Shown: one piece after another, positions 36,132 to 43,301 of the stretch | How the letters are laid out: every line of letters starts with the position of its first letter | How positions within the stretch are numbered: the first letter of the stretch is position 1 | NCBI GenBank assembly: GCA_016722045.1 | Contig: JADKGY010000006.1 | Coordinates: 62,001-126,000 of the forward strand | Direction: 5' to 3' | Origin: Candidatus Opimibacter skivensis | GTDB taxonomy: Bacteria; Bacteroidota; Bacteroidia; Chitinophagales; Saprospiraceae | Length of the DNA stretch: 64,000 nucleotides | Made by a program: the position numbers and the translations under genes | The notes under the pieces: generated by a model | What the model was told of the DNA's origin: nothing | Database searches by the model: none | The model's input: only the letters and a program-made list of their open reading frames with translations

Positions 36132-36578
36132 ATGTCATTAGTATCATATCCTAAAATCTATTTATACAGGCGAGTTGTTCAGGCTAAGATGTTCATGGAT
36201 GAACATTATCATGAGGATATCAATCTTTCCGGTATTGCAGATGAAGCCTTTTTCTCAAAATTTCATTTTACCCGATTATTCAAATCAATCTATGGCAGGA
36301 CACCTCACCAATACCTTACTTCCGTCCGGATCGATCAGGCAAAGCATCTTCTGCAAATCAACAAGTCTGTTGCTGACGTGTGCTATGAAGTCGGATTCGG
36401 AAGTGTGAGTTCATTTTCAGGCTTGTTCAGTAAGATTGTAGGTCAATCTCCTTCAGTATTTCAATTAAAACACCAACAACGATTACAGGCTGTAGCGGAA
36501 ATGCCATTAAACTTTATTCCAAATTGTTTTGCAGAAAAAAAAGGCTGGATAAAAAATAGCAATTTTCAAGACGCATGA
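36132..36578 (+). CDS. Stand-alone AraC-type HTH regulator
   Basis: About 148 residues from the ATG at 36132 (SLVSYPKIYLYRRVVQAKMF); the frame is open 58 codons further upstream, overlapping the DUF3667 gene, but that sequence is not protein-like. It consists of the AraC double helix-turn-helix domain only: AKMFMDEHYHEDINLSGIAD, FHFTRLFKSIYGRTPHQYL and VCYEVGFGSVSSFSGLFSKI. No ligand-binding half is present. It may regulate the VOC gene 46 bases downstream. Confidence 0.9.
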   Translation: MSLVSYPKIYLYRRVVQAKMFMDEHYHEDINLSGIADEAFFSKFHFTRLFKSIYGRTPHQYLTSVRIDQAKHLLQINKSVADVCYEVGFGSVSSFSGLFSKIVGQSPSVFQLKHQQRLQAVAEMPLNFIPNCFAEKKGWIKNSNFQDA

Positions 36579-36624
36579 GTTCTTTGATATCCTGAGTTTT
36601 GTGTCTTCATCAAAAAAATTAACT

Positions 36625-37038
36625 ATGATCAGTAAAATGAACCATGTCAGCATTTTTGTCCTCGACCAGGACAGTGCATTTAACTTCTATGTCAACACAC
36701 TTGGATTTAATGTACATACGGATGCCGCTATGGGTCCCGGGATGCGTTGGCTCACTGTCACCCCACCCGAGCAACCCGATCTTGAAATTTCTTTAATGGC
36801 GATCGACGAAGGAATGATGTTCGATAAAGAAGCTGCCGAACAAATGAGAGGGCTGGTGCGGAAAGGCACTTTCGGGTTTGGTGTATTTGAATGCAACGAT
36901 CTGCTGGCCACTTATGAGGAGTTAAAAGCGAAAGGTGTTGAGTTTACAAAAGCCCCAAAGAAAGAATTTTATGGCTTTGAAGCCTTATTCAAAGATGATT
37001 CCGGCAATTGGTTTTCACTGGGTGAAAAAGAAAAATGA
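36625..37038 (+). CDS. VOC/glyoxalase-fold protein
   Basis: A 137-residue VOC (glyoxalase/bleomycin-resistance) protein from the ATG at 36625; a GTG eight codons upstream is possible. Features: SKMNHVSIFVLDQDSAFNFY, FYVNTLGFNV, and GVEFTKAPKKEFYGFEALFKDDSGNWFSLG, with metal-ligand-like His and Glu positions. Substrate unknown. An AraC-only regulator followed by a VOC protein is a recurrent gene pair in Bacteroidota, so regulation by the upstream gene is plausible. Confidence 0.87.
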   Translation: MISKMNHVSIFVLDQDSAFNFYVNTLGFNVHTDAAMGPGMRWLTVTPPEQPDLEISLMAIDEGMMFDKEAAEQMRGLVRKGTFGFGVFECNDLLATYEELKAKGVEFTKAPKKEFYGFEALFKDDSGNWFSLGEKEK

Positions 37039-37067
37039 TTCGCAAAACCGAGTTTTTTGAAGACACT

Positions 37068-37092
37068 CAGACGTAGGCGCCGCCTACGCCTG
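37068..37092. repeat. Tight inverted repeat after VOC gene
   Basis: CGTAGGCG-C-CGCCTACG with flanking TCAG/CTGA giving 12 pairs and one mismatch. There is no T run, so terminator activity is doubtful. Confidence 0.6.
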
Positions 37093-37154
37093 ACAATTTA
37101 AATTTATATAAAATATTGACAGGGTTAATATTTTATGTAACTACTACTTTTAGC

Positions 37155-37196
37155 TCATTGCCTATTGTTAATTGCCAATTGCTCATTGCCTATTGT
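37155..37196. repeat. Heptamer array (TCATTGC/CTATTGT units)
   Basis: Six 7-base units: TCATTGC, CTATTGT, TAATTGC, CAATTGC, TCATTGC, CTATTGT. It is the reverse-complement class of the array at 14795-14843. Confidence 0.85.
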
Positions 37197-37299
37197 CATC
37201 CCTTTAAACTTCATTAACAAGGTGATCAATACTATGCCCATATCAGTCTTACGTTAAGTCTGCACTACAGTCTATTGACTCTACGTAATCAGAACAATT

Positions 37300-37692
37300 G
37301 TGAATCGAATCTTCAGCATATTTCTCTTAGTTTATTATGCAGTCGGCACGCTCTGCCTTCCGATGGGAGACTTTTCGAGTTTACAGGATGTGCCGGGTAT
37401 GTACCGCTATTGCAAATCCACCGAACAACCGGGAATGAGCATTTTCGGCTTTGTCACAGGGCATCTACTCAATATTGATGGAATGTCTGACGTAAGGGAT
37501 CATCACGATACACAAAAAGCACATACAACCCCGCCCAAACATCATCAGCATGTCAAGGTTTTTGGCGTACTAACTCTTGCTGTACACCCCACTCCAAAAC
37601 CTTCTATTCAGGTGATACAAACTGAAAACATCACTGATGAATTCTATTTATCAGACTATGTAACTGATATTTTCCATCCACCAACCGTTTAA
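37300..37692 (+). CDS. Small secreted His-rich protein, unknown function
   Basis: A 130-residue protein starting at a GTG that gives a signal peptide (NRIFSIFLLVYYAVGTLCLP). Mature part: MGDFSSLQDVPGMYRYCKST, FVTGHLLNIDGM, then a His-rich region (DHHDTQKAHTTPPKHHQHV) and a C-terminal FHPPTV. Its pattern resembles small periplasmic or outer-membrane proteins found beside metal-resistance genes, but no partner is adjacent here; the PepSY-like gene lies 73 bases downstream. Confidence 0.65.
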   Translation: MNRIFSIFLLVYYAVGTLCLPMGDFSSLQDVPGMYRYCKSTEQPGMSIFGFVTGHLLNIDGMSDVRDHHDTQKAHTTPPKHHQHVKVFGVLTLAVHPTPKPSIQVIQTENITDEFYLSDYVTDIFHPPTV

Positions 37693-37765
37693 TGGTTCTT
37701 TTTCCTTTTACCTGATACCGAGTATCGGGTTGTCATTTCTTTTTAACCATTAAACTCAATAAATC

Positions 37766-38239
37766 ATGAAAAATAAATTCTTCATGCTTATCTGTGCTAC
37801 ATTACTGTGTGGTGCTGTAAGCGCTCAAAAAATCACATTGGATAAAGTTCCTGCTCCTGTTGCATCCGCCTTCAAATCCAAATATCCTGCCGTGACACAC
37901 GCCAACTGGATGATGGAAAATGGTGGAAAGAACTATGCGGCTGAATTTATGGTCAATACCTCCCGACAGACAGCATCATTCAACCCTGCAGGAGGCTGGT
38001 TAAAAACCGACACTTCAATCAAAACCACTGAGATTCCTGCTCCTGTAAAAGAGACGATCACTAAACAATTTACAGGCTATACAATCGGATCAGCCAGCAA
38101 AATGGAAAATGCTGATCATGGAACCGGTTTTGATGTAGAACTTGCGAAAGGAAAAGACATCGTTGATGTAACTCTTTCCGCAAAAGGTGTGGTGATGAGC
38201 CAGGAACCCCGTCAGGCTGATCCTGTGAAAACAAATTAA
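37766..38239 (+). CDS. PepSY-like (BLIP-type) periplasmic protein
   Basis: A 157-residue exported protein (signal FFMLICATLLCGAVSAQ) with two tandem PepSY-like repeats: VPAPVASAFKSKYPAVTHAN and a second EIPAPVKETITKQFTGYTIG. The pattern NWMMENGGKNYAAEF ... ASFNPAGGWLKTDTSI is typical of the beta-lactamase-inhibitor-like PepSY group in Bacteroidota. Function is not known. A strong terminator follows. Confidence 0.85.
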   Translation: MKNKFFMLICATLLCGAVSAQKITLDKVPAPVASAFKSKYPAVTHANWMMENGGKNYAAEFMVNTSRQTASFNPAGGWLKTDTSIKTTEIPAPVKETITKQFTGYTIGSASKMENADHGTGFDVELAKGKDIVDVTLSAKGVVMSQEPRQADPVKTN

Positions 38240-38267
38240 GTATCCTTTTCAGTTACATGTTAGTTTG

Positions 38268-38304
38268 AACAGTGAAGGAGCCTTGCGCTCCTTCACTGTT
38301 TTAT
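38268..38304 (+). terminator. Rho-independent terminator after PepSY-like gene
   Basis: AACAGTGAAGGAGC pairs perfectly with GCTCCTTCACTGTT around CTTGC, then TTTA. Confidence 0.92.
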
Positions 38305-38372
38305 CACAGCTTAAGCAGATTTCGCAGACGTATCATCACTCCAGATCCCTCAGATTGCAGAGAGGCAATTTT

Positions 38373-38501
38373 ATCACAGATTATTCAGACTTCGCAGAAA
38401 CATTTTGCACAAAATAAATCACAGTACATTAAAATTTTATTTCATCTAAATAAAATTTGTAAAAACGAGGTTTACTTGTTTCTGCGCCATTAGCGTTTAA
38501 A
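38373..38501. repeat. MITE-like hairpin, 129 bases
   Basis: Left arm ...TTCGCAGAAACA and right arm TGTTTCTGCGCCATTAGCG are inverted; the outer part reads as the same family as 22254-22374 (ATTTCTGCGTCATTAGCGG). The interior is AT-rich. It lies 71 bases before cbpA in a 333-base gene-free stretch. Confidence 0.6.
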
Positions 38502-38572
38502 ATATTTACCTTAGATATTAACTGAACCACGACATCCCTATAAGTGTTTAGTATAATTCAATTAATAGGTAA

Positions 38573-39535
38573 ATGGAATTTATTGATTATTATAAAATAC
38601 TCGGCCTGGATAAGAAAGCAACAGAGGCCGATGTCAAAAAAGCCTACCGCAAGCTGGCCCGAAAACATCATCCGGATCTGAATCCGAAGGATCCTTCAGC
38701 CAAACAGAAGTTTCAGCAAATCAATGAAGCTAATGAGGTGCTCAGCGATCCCGCGAAAAGAGTCAAATACGATAAATACGGTAAGGACTGGATGCACGCT
38801 GAAGAATTCGAAAAACAACGCCAACAACAAGAGCAATATCAGAAACAATACGGGCAAAGCGGAGGTCGTCAGCGGACTAGTGGATCTTTTGAAGAAAATG
38901 ATTTTTCAGATTTTTTTGAATCCATGTTCGGAGGAGGAGGCTTTAGTGGGCGCCAGGAATCCGGGGGGAGAACTTCAGATCCATTTAACAGAAGAAGTAG
39001 CAGCCAGTCTAAATACAGAGGCCAGGATTTCAACGCAGAAGTTCAACTCACTTTAAGAGATGTCTTTACAACACAGAAACAGACTCTTTCCGTAAATGGC
39101 AAAAATATCCGCATCACCATTCCTGCCGGCATTGAAAACGGACAGACAATCAAGATCACTGGTCATGGTGGACCGGGAGCCAATGGCGGACCGAACGGTG
39201 ATCTGTATATAACATTTTCAATCACGAATGACACCTCATTCAAAAGAGAGGGATCAGATCTTTACACTGAAGCGAATCTGGATATTTATGTCGCCATTCT
39301 CGGCGGCGAAATGACCATTGATACTTTTAACGGAAAAGCAAAGCTCAAGATCAAACCCGGGACACAAAACGAAACAAAAGTCAAGCTGAAAGGAAAAGGA
39401 TTCCCGGTATATAAAAAAGAAGGCGAGTTTGGTGATTTATATTTGACCTATAAAATAAAAGTCCCAACTAATCTGACGACCAAAGAAATAGAATTGTTCA
39501 GTCAATTATCCAAACTGAGAAAAGATGGCCACTAA
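38573..39535 (+). CDS. cbpA: CbpA/DnaJ-family co-chaperone
   Basis: A 320-residue J-domain protein. J domain residues 3-70 include HHPDLNP (HPD motif), followed by a Gln-rich and Gly/Phe-rich linker (FGGGGFSGRQ) and two C-terminal substrate-binding domains (NAEVQLTLRDVFTTQKQTLS, ITIPAGIENGQTIKITGHGG). The zinc-finger of DnaJ is absent, as in CbpA. It stimulates DnaK and may bind curved DNA. The stop overlaps the cbpM start by 11 bases. Confidence 0.95.
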   Translation: MEFIDYYKILGLDKKATEADVKKAYRKLARKHHPDLNPKDPSAKQKFQQINEANEVLSDPAKRVKYDKYGKDWMHAEEFEKQRQQQEQYQKQYGQSGGRQRTSGSFEENDFSDFFESMFGGGGFSGRQESGGRTSDPFNRRSSSQSKYRGQDFNAEVQLTLRDVFTTQKQTLSVNGKNIRITIPAGIENGQTIKITGHGGPGANGGPNGDLYITFSITNDTSFKREGSDLYTEANLDIYVAILGGEMTIDTFNGKAKLKIKPGTQNETKVKLKGKGFPVYKKEGEFGDLYLTYKIKVPTNLTTKEIELFSQLSKLRKDGH

Positions 39536-39827
39536 AAATATCATATCCGTCGACCAGTTCTGTCAACACTATGGAATTGATGTCTCTTTTATTAATTCTT
39601 TGATCGATCATGGGCTGACGGAGATCACCATCGTCGAAAACTCTCCATACATCCCGGTGAAGCAAATCAAAGACATCGAACGGATGATGCGGATGCATTA
39701 TGATCTTGAAATCAATATGGAGGGCATTGAAGCCATTTCGCATCTTCTTGAACGGATGAACTTACTTCAGAAAGAATTGAATGTTTTCAAAAACAGGCTG
39801 TTGTTTTACGAATCAGATCAATCCTGA
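39525..39827 (+). CDS. cbpM: CbpM-type chaperone modulator
   Basis: A 100-residue MerR-fold-like helical protein: ISVDQFCQHYGIDVSFINSL, DIERMMRMHYDLEINMEGIE and AISHLLERMNLLQKEL. CbpM inhibits the J-domain of CbpA. Overlap with cbpA strongly supports the pair. Confidence 0.9.
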   Translation: MATKNIISVDQFCQHYGIDVSFINSLIDHGLTEITIVENSPYIPVKQIKDIERMMRMHYDLEINMEGIEAISHLLERMNLLQKELNVFKNRLLFYESDQS

Positions 39828-39937
39828 GTTTCCATTTTACGGATCAACCAGCTTTTCTTCAGTTTCAGCGCGATTAGTGTCTGCGTGAAAACTTTCCTGT
39901 TAAATTTCTGTCTAGTTTGGATCTATAATAATCAACC

Positions 39938-41104
39938 ATGGAGAAATTTGATGTAGTCGTGATCGGGTCGGGCCCTGCCGGTGCTACTACAGCAAGGTAT
40001 GCTGCTTCGAATGGTTTGAATGTATTGATGCTTGACAAACGCCAGGAGCTCGGTGCACCTGTCCAATGTTCAGGCGCTGTAAGCCATCATGCTCTCGTTG
40101 ACAATACCATTCCCATCAGCGAAGAATTTATTGAAGCCTCCATCTATGGATTCGATATTTACAATCAGGAAGGAAATAATTGTAAAATAGATTACCGGAC
40201 CATCAAACCAGATGTCTATGGACAAGACAATGGCAAAACACCTCTCGGATATGTAGTATTCCGGCGGCGTTTCGATCGGTATCTGATGACGCTTGCAGAA
40301 AAAGCTGGTACCCGGGTTTTGTTGAAAGCTGAAGCCAAAGGATTTGAAAAATTAAATGACGATGTGATCGTACACTTCAAACATTTCAATGAAAATATAA
40401 GTGTGTCGACCAAGGTCATCGTAGGTGCTGATGGATTGCAATCTCTTGTTGGAAAATGGGCAGGATTAAAAACGCATTTGAATTTTAATGAATTGGCGAG
40501 TTGTCTTCAGTTTGTAGTCGATGGAGTGCCTGTTGATGGTTTGCTGGAAATTATAACGGGGCACGAATGGGCGCCGGGAGGATATGCATGGGTATTTCCA
40601 AAAGGTCATGGCTATGCAGAAATCGGTCTCGGTGTGATCGCTTCGATGACTAAGCATAATGCACAATGGCATCTTGATCACTTTATGAAAAATTCCTTTT
40701 TCAAAGAACGATTTCGTGATGCAAAGATCCTTGAAGTTCAGGGTGGTGGTGTTCCACTTTCTCATCCGCTTAAAACACAGTTTGCAGACAACATGATCCT
40801 TGTCGGTGATGCAGCCAGGCATGTCAATCCCATCACCGGAGGCGGCATACATACCGCATTGAGTGCCGGAAAAATCGCCGGTGAATTCCTTGGAGAATTT
40901 ATTAAATCAGGTCAAAAAGCCAGTGCTGAAAATCTAAGTGCGCATCAGGATAAATGGATGAATGTCATGGGAAAGAAAATGTGGGAACTCTACGAAATCA
41001 AGTCCCGCATATTTAAAACTGATAATATTGAAGAAAGAAATTCAGCTCTGTTCAACACCATGTCCGAATATTTCAGTCCCAATTCACCATTTAAAAAAAT
41101 ATAA
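39938..41104 (+). CDS. Geranylgeranyl reductase family FAD oxidoreductase
   Basis: A 388-residue flavoprotein. N-terminal FAD dinucleotide motif VVVIGSGPAGATTARYAA, the GAPVQCSGAV segment characteristic of geranylgeranyl reductases, GGYAWVFPKG, and the second FAD motif MILVGDAARHVNPITGGGIH. The family saturates isoprenoid chains in phytol or archaeal lipids. The ferredoxin gene starts 2 bases after its stop, as in archaeal GGR-ferredoxin pairs, and a phytyltransferase-like gene follows. Substrate is likely geranylgeranyl-diphosphate or a prenylated lipid; inference. Confidence 0.88.
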   Translation: MEKFDVVVIGSGPAGATTARYAASNGLNVLMLDKRQELGAPVQCSGAVSHHALVDNTIPISEEFIEASIYGFDIYNQEGNNCKIDYRTIKPDVYGQDNGKTPLGYVVFRRRFDRYLMTLAEKAGTRVLLKAEAKGFEKLNDDVIVHFKHFNENISVSTKVIVGADGLQSLVGKWAGLKTHLNFNELASCLQFVVDGVPVDGLLEIITGHEWAPGGYAWVFPKGHGYAEIGLGVIASMTKHNAQWHLDHFMKNSFFKERFRDAKILEVQGGGVPLSHPLKTQFADNMILVGDAARHVNPITGGGIHTALSAGKIAGEFLGEFIKSGQKASAENLSAHQDKWMNVMGKKMWELYEIKSRIFKTDNIEERNSALFNTMSEYFSPNSPFKKI

Positions 41105-41106
41105 AA

Positions 41107-41313
41107 ATGGGAAAAAGTGAAGCTGTACTTTTTTCCATTTCGTGGAATGCCTGTATTCAGTGCGGGGTTTGCATTGCTATCTGTCCTCAGGAACTACCTT
41201 TTGTCAGTGATTTCGATACTATAGCTGTACATACACCTTGTGCTATTGCATGTATGATCTGCGAGACGATTTGTCCGGTGTCAGCGATTACGAGTGTACT
41301 TCGATCAGCTTAA
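41107..41313 (+). CDS. 4Fe-4S ferredoxin-like protein
   Basis: A 68-residue protein with two cysteine clusters: CIQCGVCIAICP, then CAIACMICETICP, so room for one or two 4Fe-4S centres. It starts 2 bases after the reductase gene, and probably supplies electrons to it. The last seven codons and the stop lie inside dispersed repeat B (41293-41340), so the natural C-terminus may be altered. Confidence 0.88.
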   Translation: MGKSEAVLFSISWNACIQCGVCIAICPQELPFVSDFDTIAVHTPCAIACMICETICPVSAITSVLRSA

Positions 41314-41340
41314 CTCATCCTTGTGCTACAGCTCAGCAAC
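41293..41340. repeat. Dispersed 48-base repeat, copy B
   Basis: AGTGTACTTCGATCAG...GCTCAGCAAC; 42 of 48 bases match 29798-29845. It overlaps the ferredoxin stop. Confidence 0.85.
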
Positions 41341-41341
41341 C

Positions 41342-41394
41342 GAGAGTGAGAGAAGTGAGACAGTGAGAGAAGTGAGAGAAGTGAGAGAGTGAGA
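41342..41394. repeat. GTGAGAGAA tandem array
   Basis: Six units of GTGAGAGAA/GTGAGACA length 8-9, following repeat copy B. Intergenic between ferredoxin and the UbiA gene. Confidence 0.8.
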
Positions 41395-41542
41395 TACGAA
41401 TTATGAATTCTGATTTTGGTTAATAATCTGAGGACTAGTTATATTGATCATGACCAATCATAACAATCATGATAATCTGCGTTCAAAATATTGAGTATGA
41501 TGGTATCTGAAATAAAAGAAGGAAATAATAATTGAGCCAGAA

Positions 41543-42439
41543 ATGATTAGCACCATCAGAAACTTTCTTTTATTCTCCAGGCTGCATACCGTCATTGGTA
41601 CGCTGATCAGTATATTTTCTTTGTATTTGATTGCTCTTTCTAGTCATCATGATGTGCAGGGAACTATACACTATTTACTGCTCACCTGGATAGCATGTCT
41701 TGGAGCCAATATCTACATTGTCGGACTGAACCAATTGACAGATATTGAGATTGATAAACTAAACAAGCCGTATTTGCCTCTCGCTTCAGGGGCATATACA
41801 AAAAGTTTGGCCCGGCGCATCATTGGGATCGCACTACTGATTTCTGTCAGTCTCGGTATTTATTGCGGCGGTTTTTTGCTGGTCACTATTATAGTCAGTC
41901 TGTTTTTGGGAACAATTTATTCACTGCCTCCATTCCGTTTAAAAAGATTTTATTTCTGGGCAGCTTTTTGCATCATTGCAGTTCGCGGATTGATCGTCAA
42001 TTTTGGTTTATTCCTGCATTTCAATTCTGTGATTAACCACAGCACTGATATTCCTGCGACTATCTGGATGTTGGCTGGGACCATTTTTGTTTTTAGCCTT
42101 GTCATTGCATGGTTCAAGGACATACCGGATATCAAAGGTGATCAAAACCATAAGATCAATACGCTCTCGATAAAGCTGGGTGCCAAAAAAGTTTTTTTAT
42201 TAGGAAATCTTATCCTTCTTACACTTTACGCGGCCATTGTTGCCCTGGTGATCCGGAGATCCGAATATGGCAATTCAATTCTCCTCAGTATTTCGCACAG
42301 TCTATTCATCATCATACTCCTTATCGTTGCCTCGAGAGTCAATCCTTCCGATAAACGTTCGGTCAGCAGGTACTATCAGTTTGTATGGCTATTGTTCTTT
42401 ATGGAATATATCATCTTTGCCATCAGCGCCTGGTCATAG
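41543..42439 (+). CDS. Homogentisate phytyltransferase-like UbiA prenyltransferase
   Basis: A 298-residue polytopic UbiA enzyme with about eight or nine helices. First Asp motif NQLTDIEIDKLNKPYLPLAS is nearly identical in form to plant and cyanobacterial homogentisate phytyltransferases; the second Asp motif FKDIPDIKGDQNHKINTLS is also conserved, as are PPFRLKRFYFWAAFCIIAVR and GLIVNFGLFLHF. In tocopherol-making organisms this enzyme joins phytyl-diphosphate to homogentisate. The linked geranylgeranyl reductase could supply the reduced prenyl chain. Confidence 0.85.
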   Translation: MISTIRNFLLFSRLHTVIGTLISIFSLYLIALSSHHDVQGTIHYLLLTWIACLGANIYIVGLNQLTDIEIDKLNKPYLPLASGAYTKSLARRIIGIALLISVSLGIYCGGFLLVTIIVSLFLGTIYSLPPFRLKRFYFWAAFCIIAVRGLIVNFGLFLHFNSVINHSTDIPATIWMLAGTIFVFSLVIAWFKDIPDIKGDQNHKINTLSIKLGAKKVFLLGNLILLTLYAAIVALVIRRSEYGNSILLSISHSLFIIILLIVASRVNPSDKRSVSRYYQFVWLLFFMEYIIFAISAWS

Positions 42440-42486
42440 TGGATTCGCAAGAATCCTCTTAAATTAGCTTTCTAAACTCATCTACT

Positions 42487-42900
42487 ATGAAAAATATACT
42501 CTTCATACTCATTTTGGGCTCTTGCCTTTTAGCATCTGGTTGTAATAAAGGACAATCACAAGGTTCCGCCTCAATTCTGGCCCCTTCCGATTTTTCGGAG
42601 AAAATAAAACAAACACCTGAAGCTCCGATCGTTGATGTCCGGACTCCGGAGGAATACGCAGAAGGCCATATCGCCAATGCTAAGAATATAAACTGGAATG
42701 GAACTGATTTTGAAGCCCAAATCAACCAGCTTGATAAATCGAAACCTGTCTACGTCTATTGCCAAAAAGGAGTCAGAAGCGCTGAAGCAGCCACCAAAAT
42801 GCGTTCCATCGGCTTCAAAGATGTATATGAACTTAAAGGCGGCCTTTCGAATTGGGAAACAGCAAAATTACCGCTAACAACAAATACAACTCCTCACTAG
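42487..42900 (+). CDS. Rhodanese-domain lipoprotein
   Basis: A 137-residue lipoprotein (LLASGC, Cys 19) with a single rhodanese domain: PIVDVRTPEEYAEGHIANAK, YCQKGVRSAEA with Cys 92 as the likely persulfide-forming nucleophile, and DVYELKGGLSNWE. Expected in the periplasm or anchored to a membrane; sulfur-transfer partner unknown. 47 bases after the UbiA gene. Confidence 0.93.
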   Translation: MKNILFILILGSCLLASGCNKGQSQGSASILAPSDFSEKIKQTPEAPIVDVRTPEEYAEGHIANAKNINWNGTDFEAQINQLDKSKPVYVYCQKGVRSAEAATKMRSIGFKDVYELKGGLSNWETAKLPLTTNTTPH

Positions 42901-43301
42901 TGAATGATGAACATGGAATACAGAAGGAAATTCGGAATAAGGAATAATGATCAAGGAATTTAGAAGTTGAACTAAGAAATGGTGAATTACAAAGTTTATA
43001 ATTCGTCGTTTTTGATTTTACTTTTGTGTTTCAAATTCTATGTTCCTTATTTATCATTTCTTTCCATATTCCATATTCGGAATTAAAAAGAGATAGGAGT
43101 TGAACGTCATTCAGAATACATTCTTCCAAACAAACCTTCTCTCCTATCTCCACGCTTTCTAAAAAAATACCTTTTGATCTTTGAAGTAAGAATTTTAAAT
43201 CAGTAAGTTTTTAACTTGTCATTTTAAATTCTAAATTCTTCTTTTCAATTCAAAATTCTCTATTCACGATTCTCTTCTTTATTCAACATTCAATGTTCTT
43301 A
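42901..43301. other. Gene-free spacer with AATTCGGAATAAGG-type words
   Basis: Between convergent rhodanese and lipoprotein genes. It contains repeated GGAATAA and TTCCATATTC-type words in both orientations, capable of weak pairing, but no gene or clear terminator. Confidence 0.5.
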
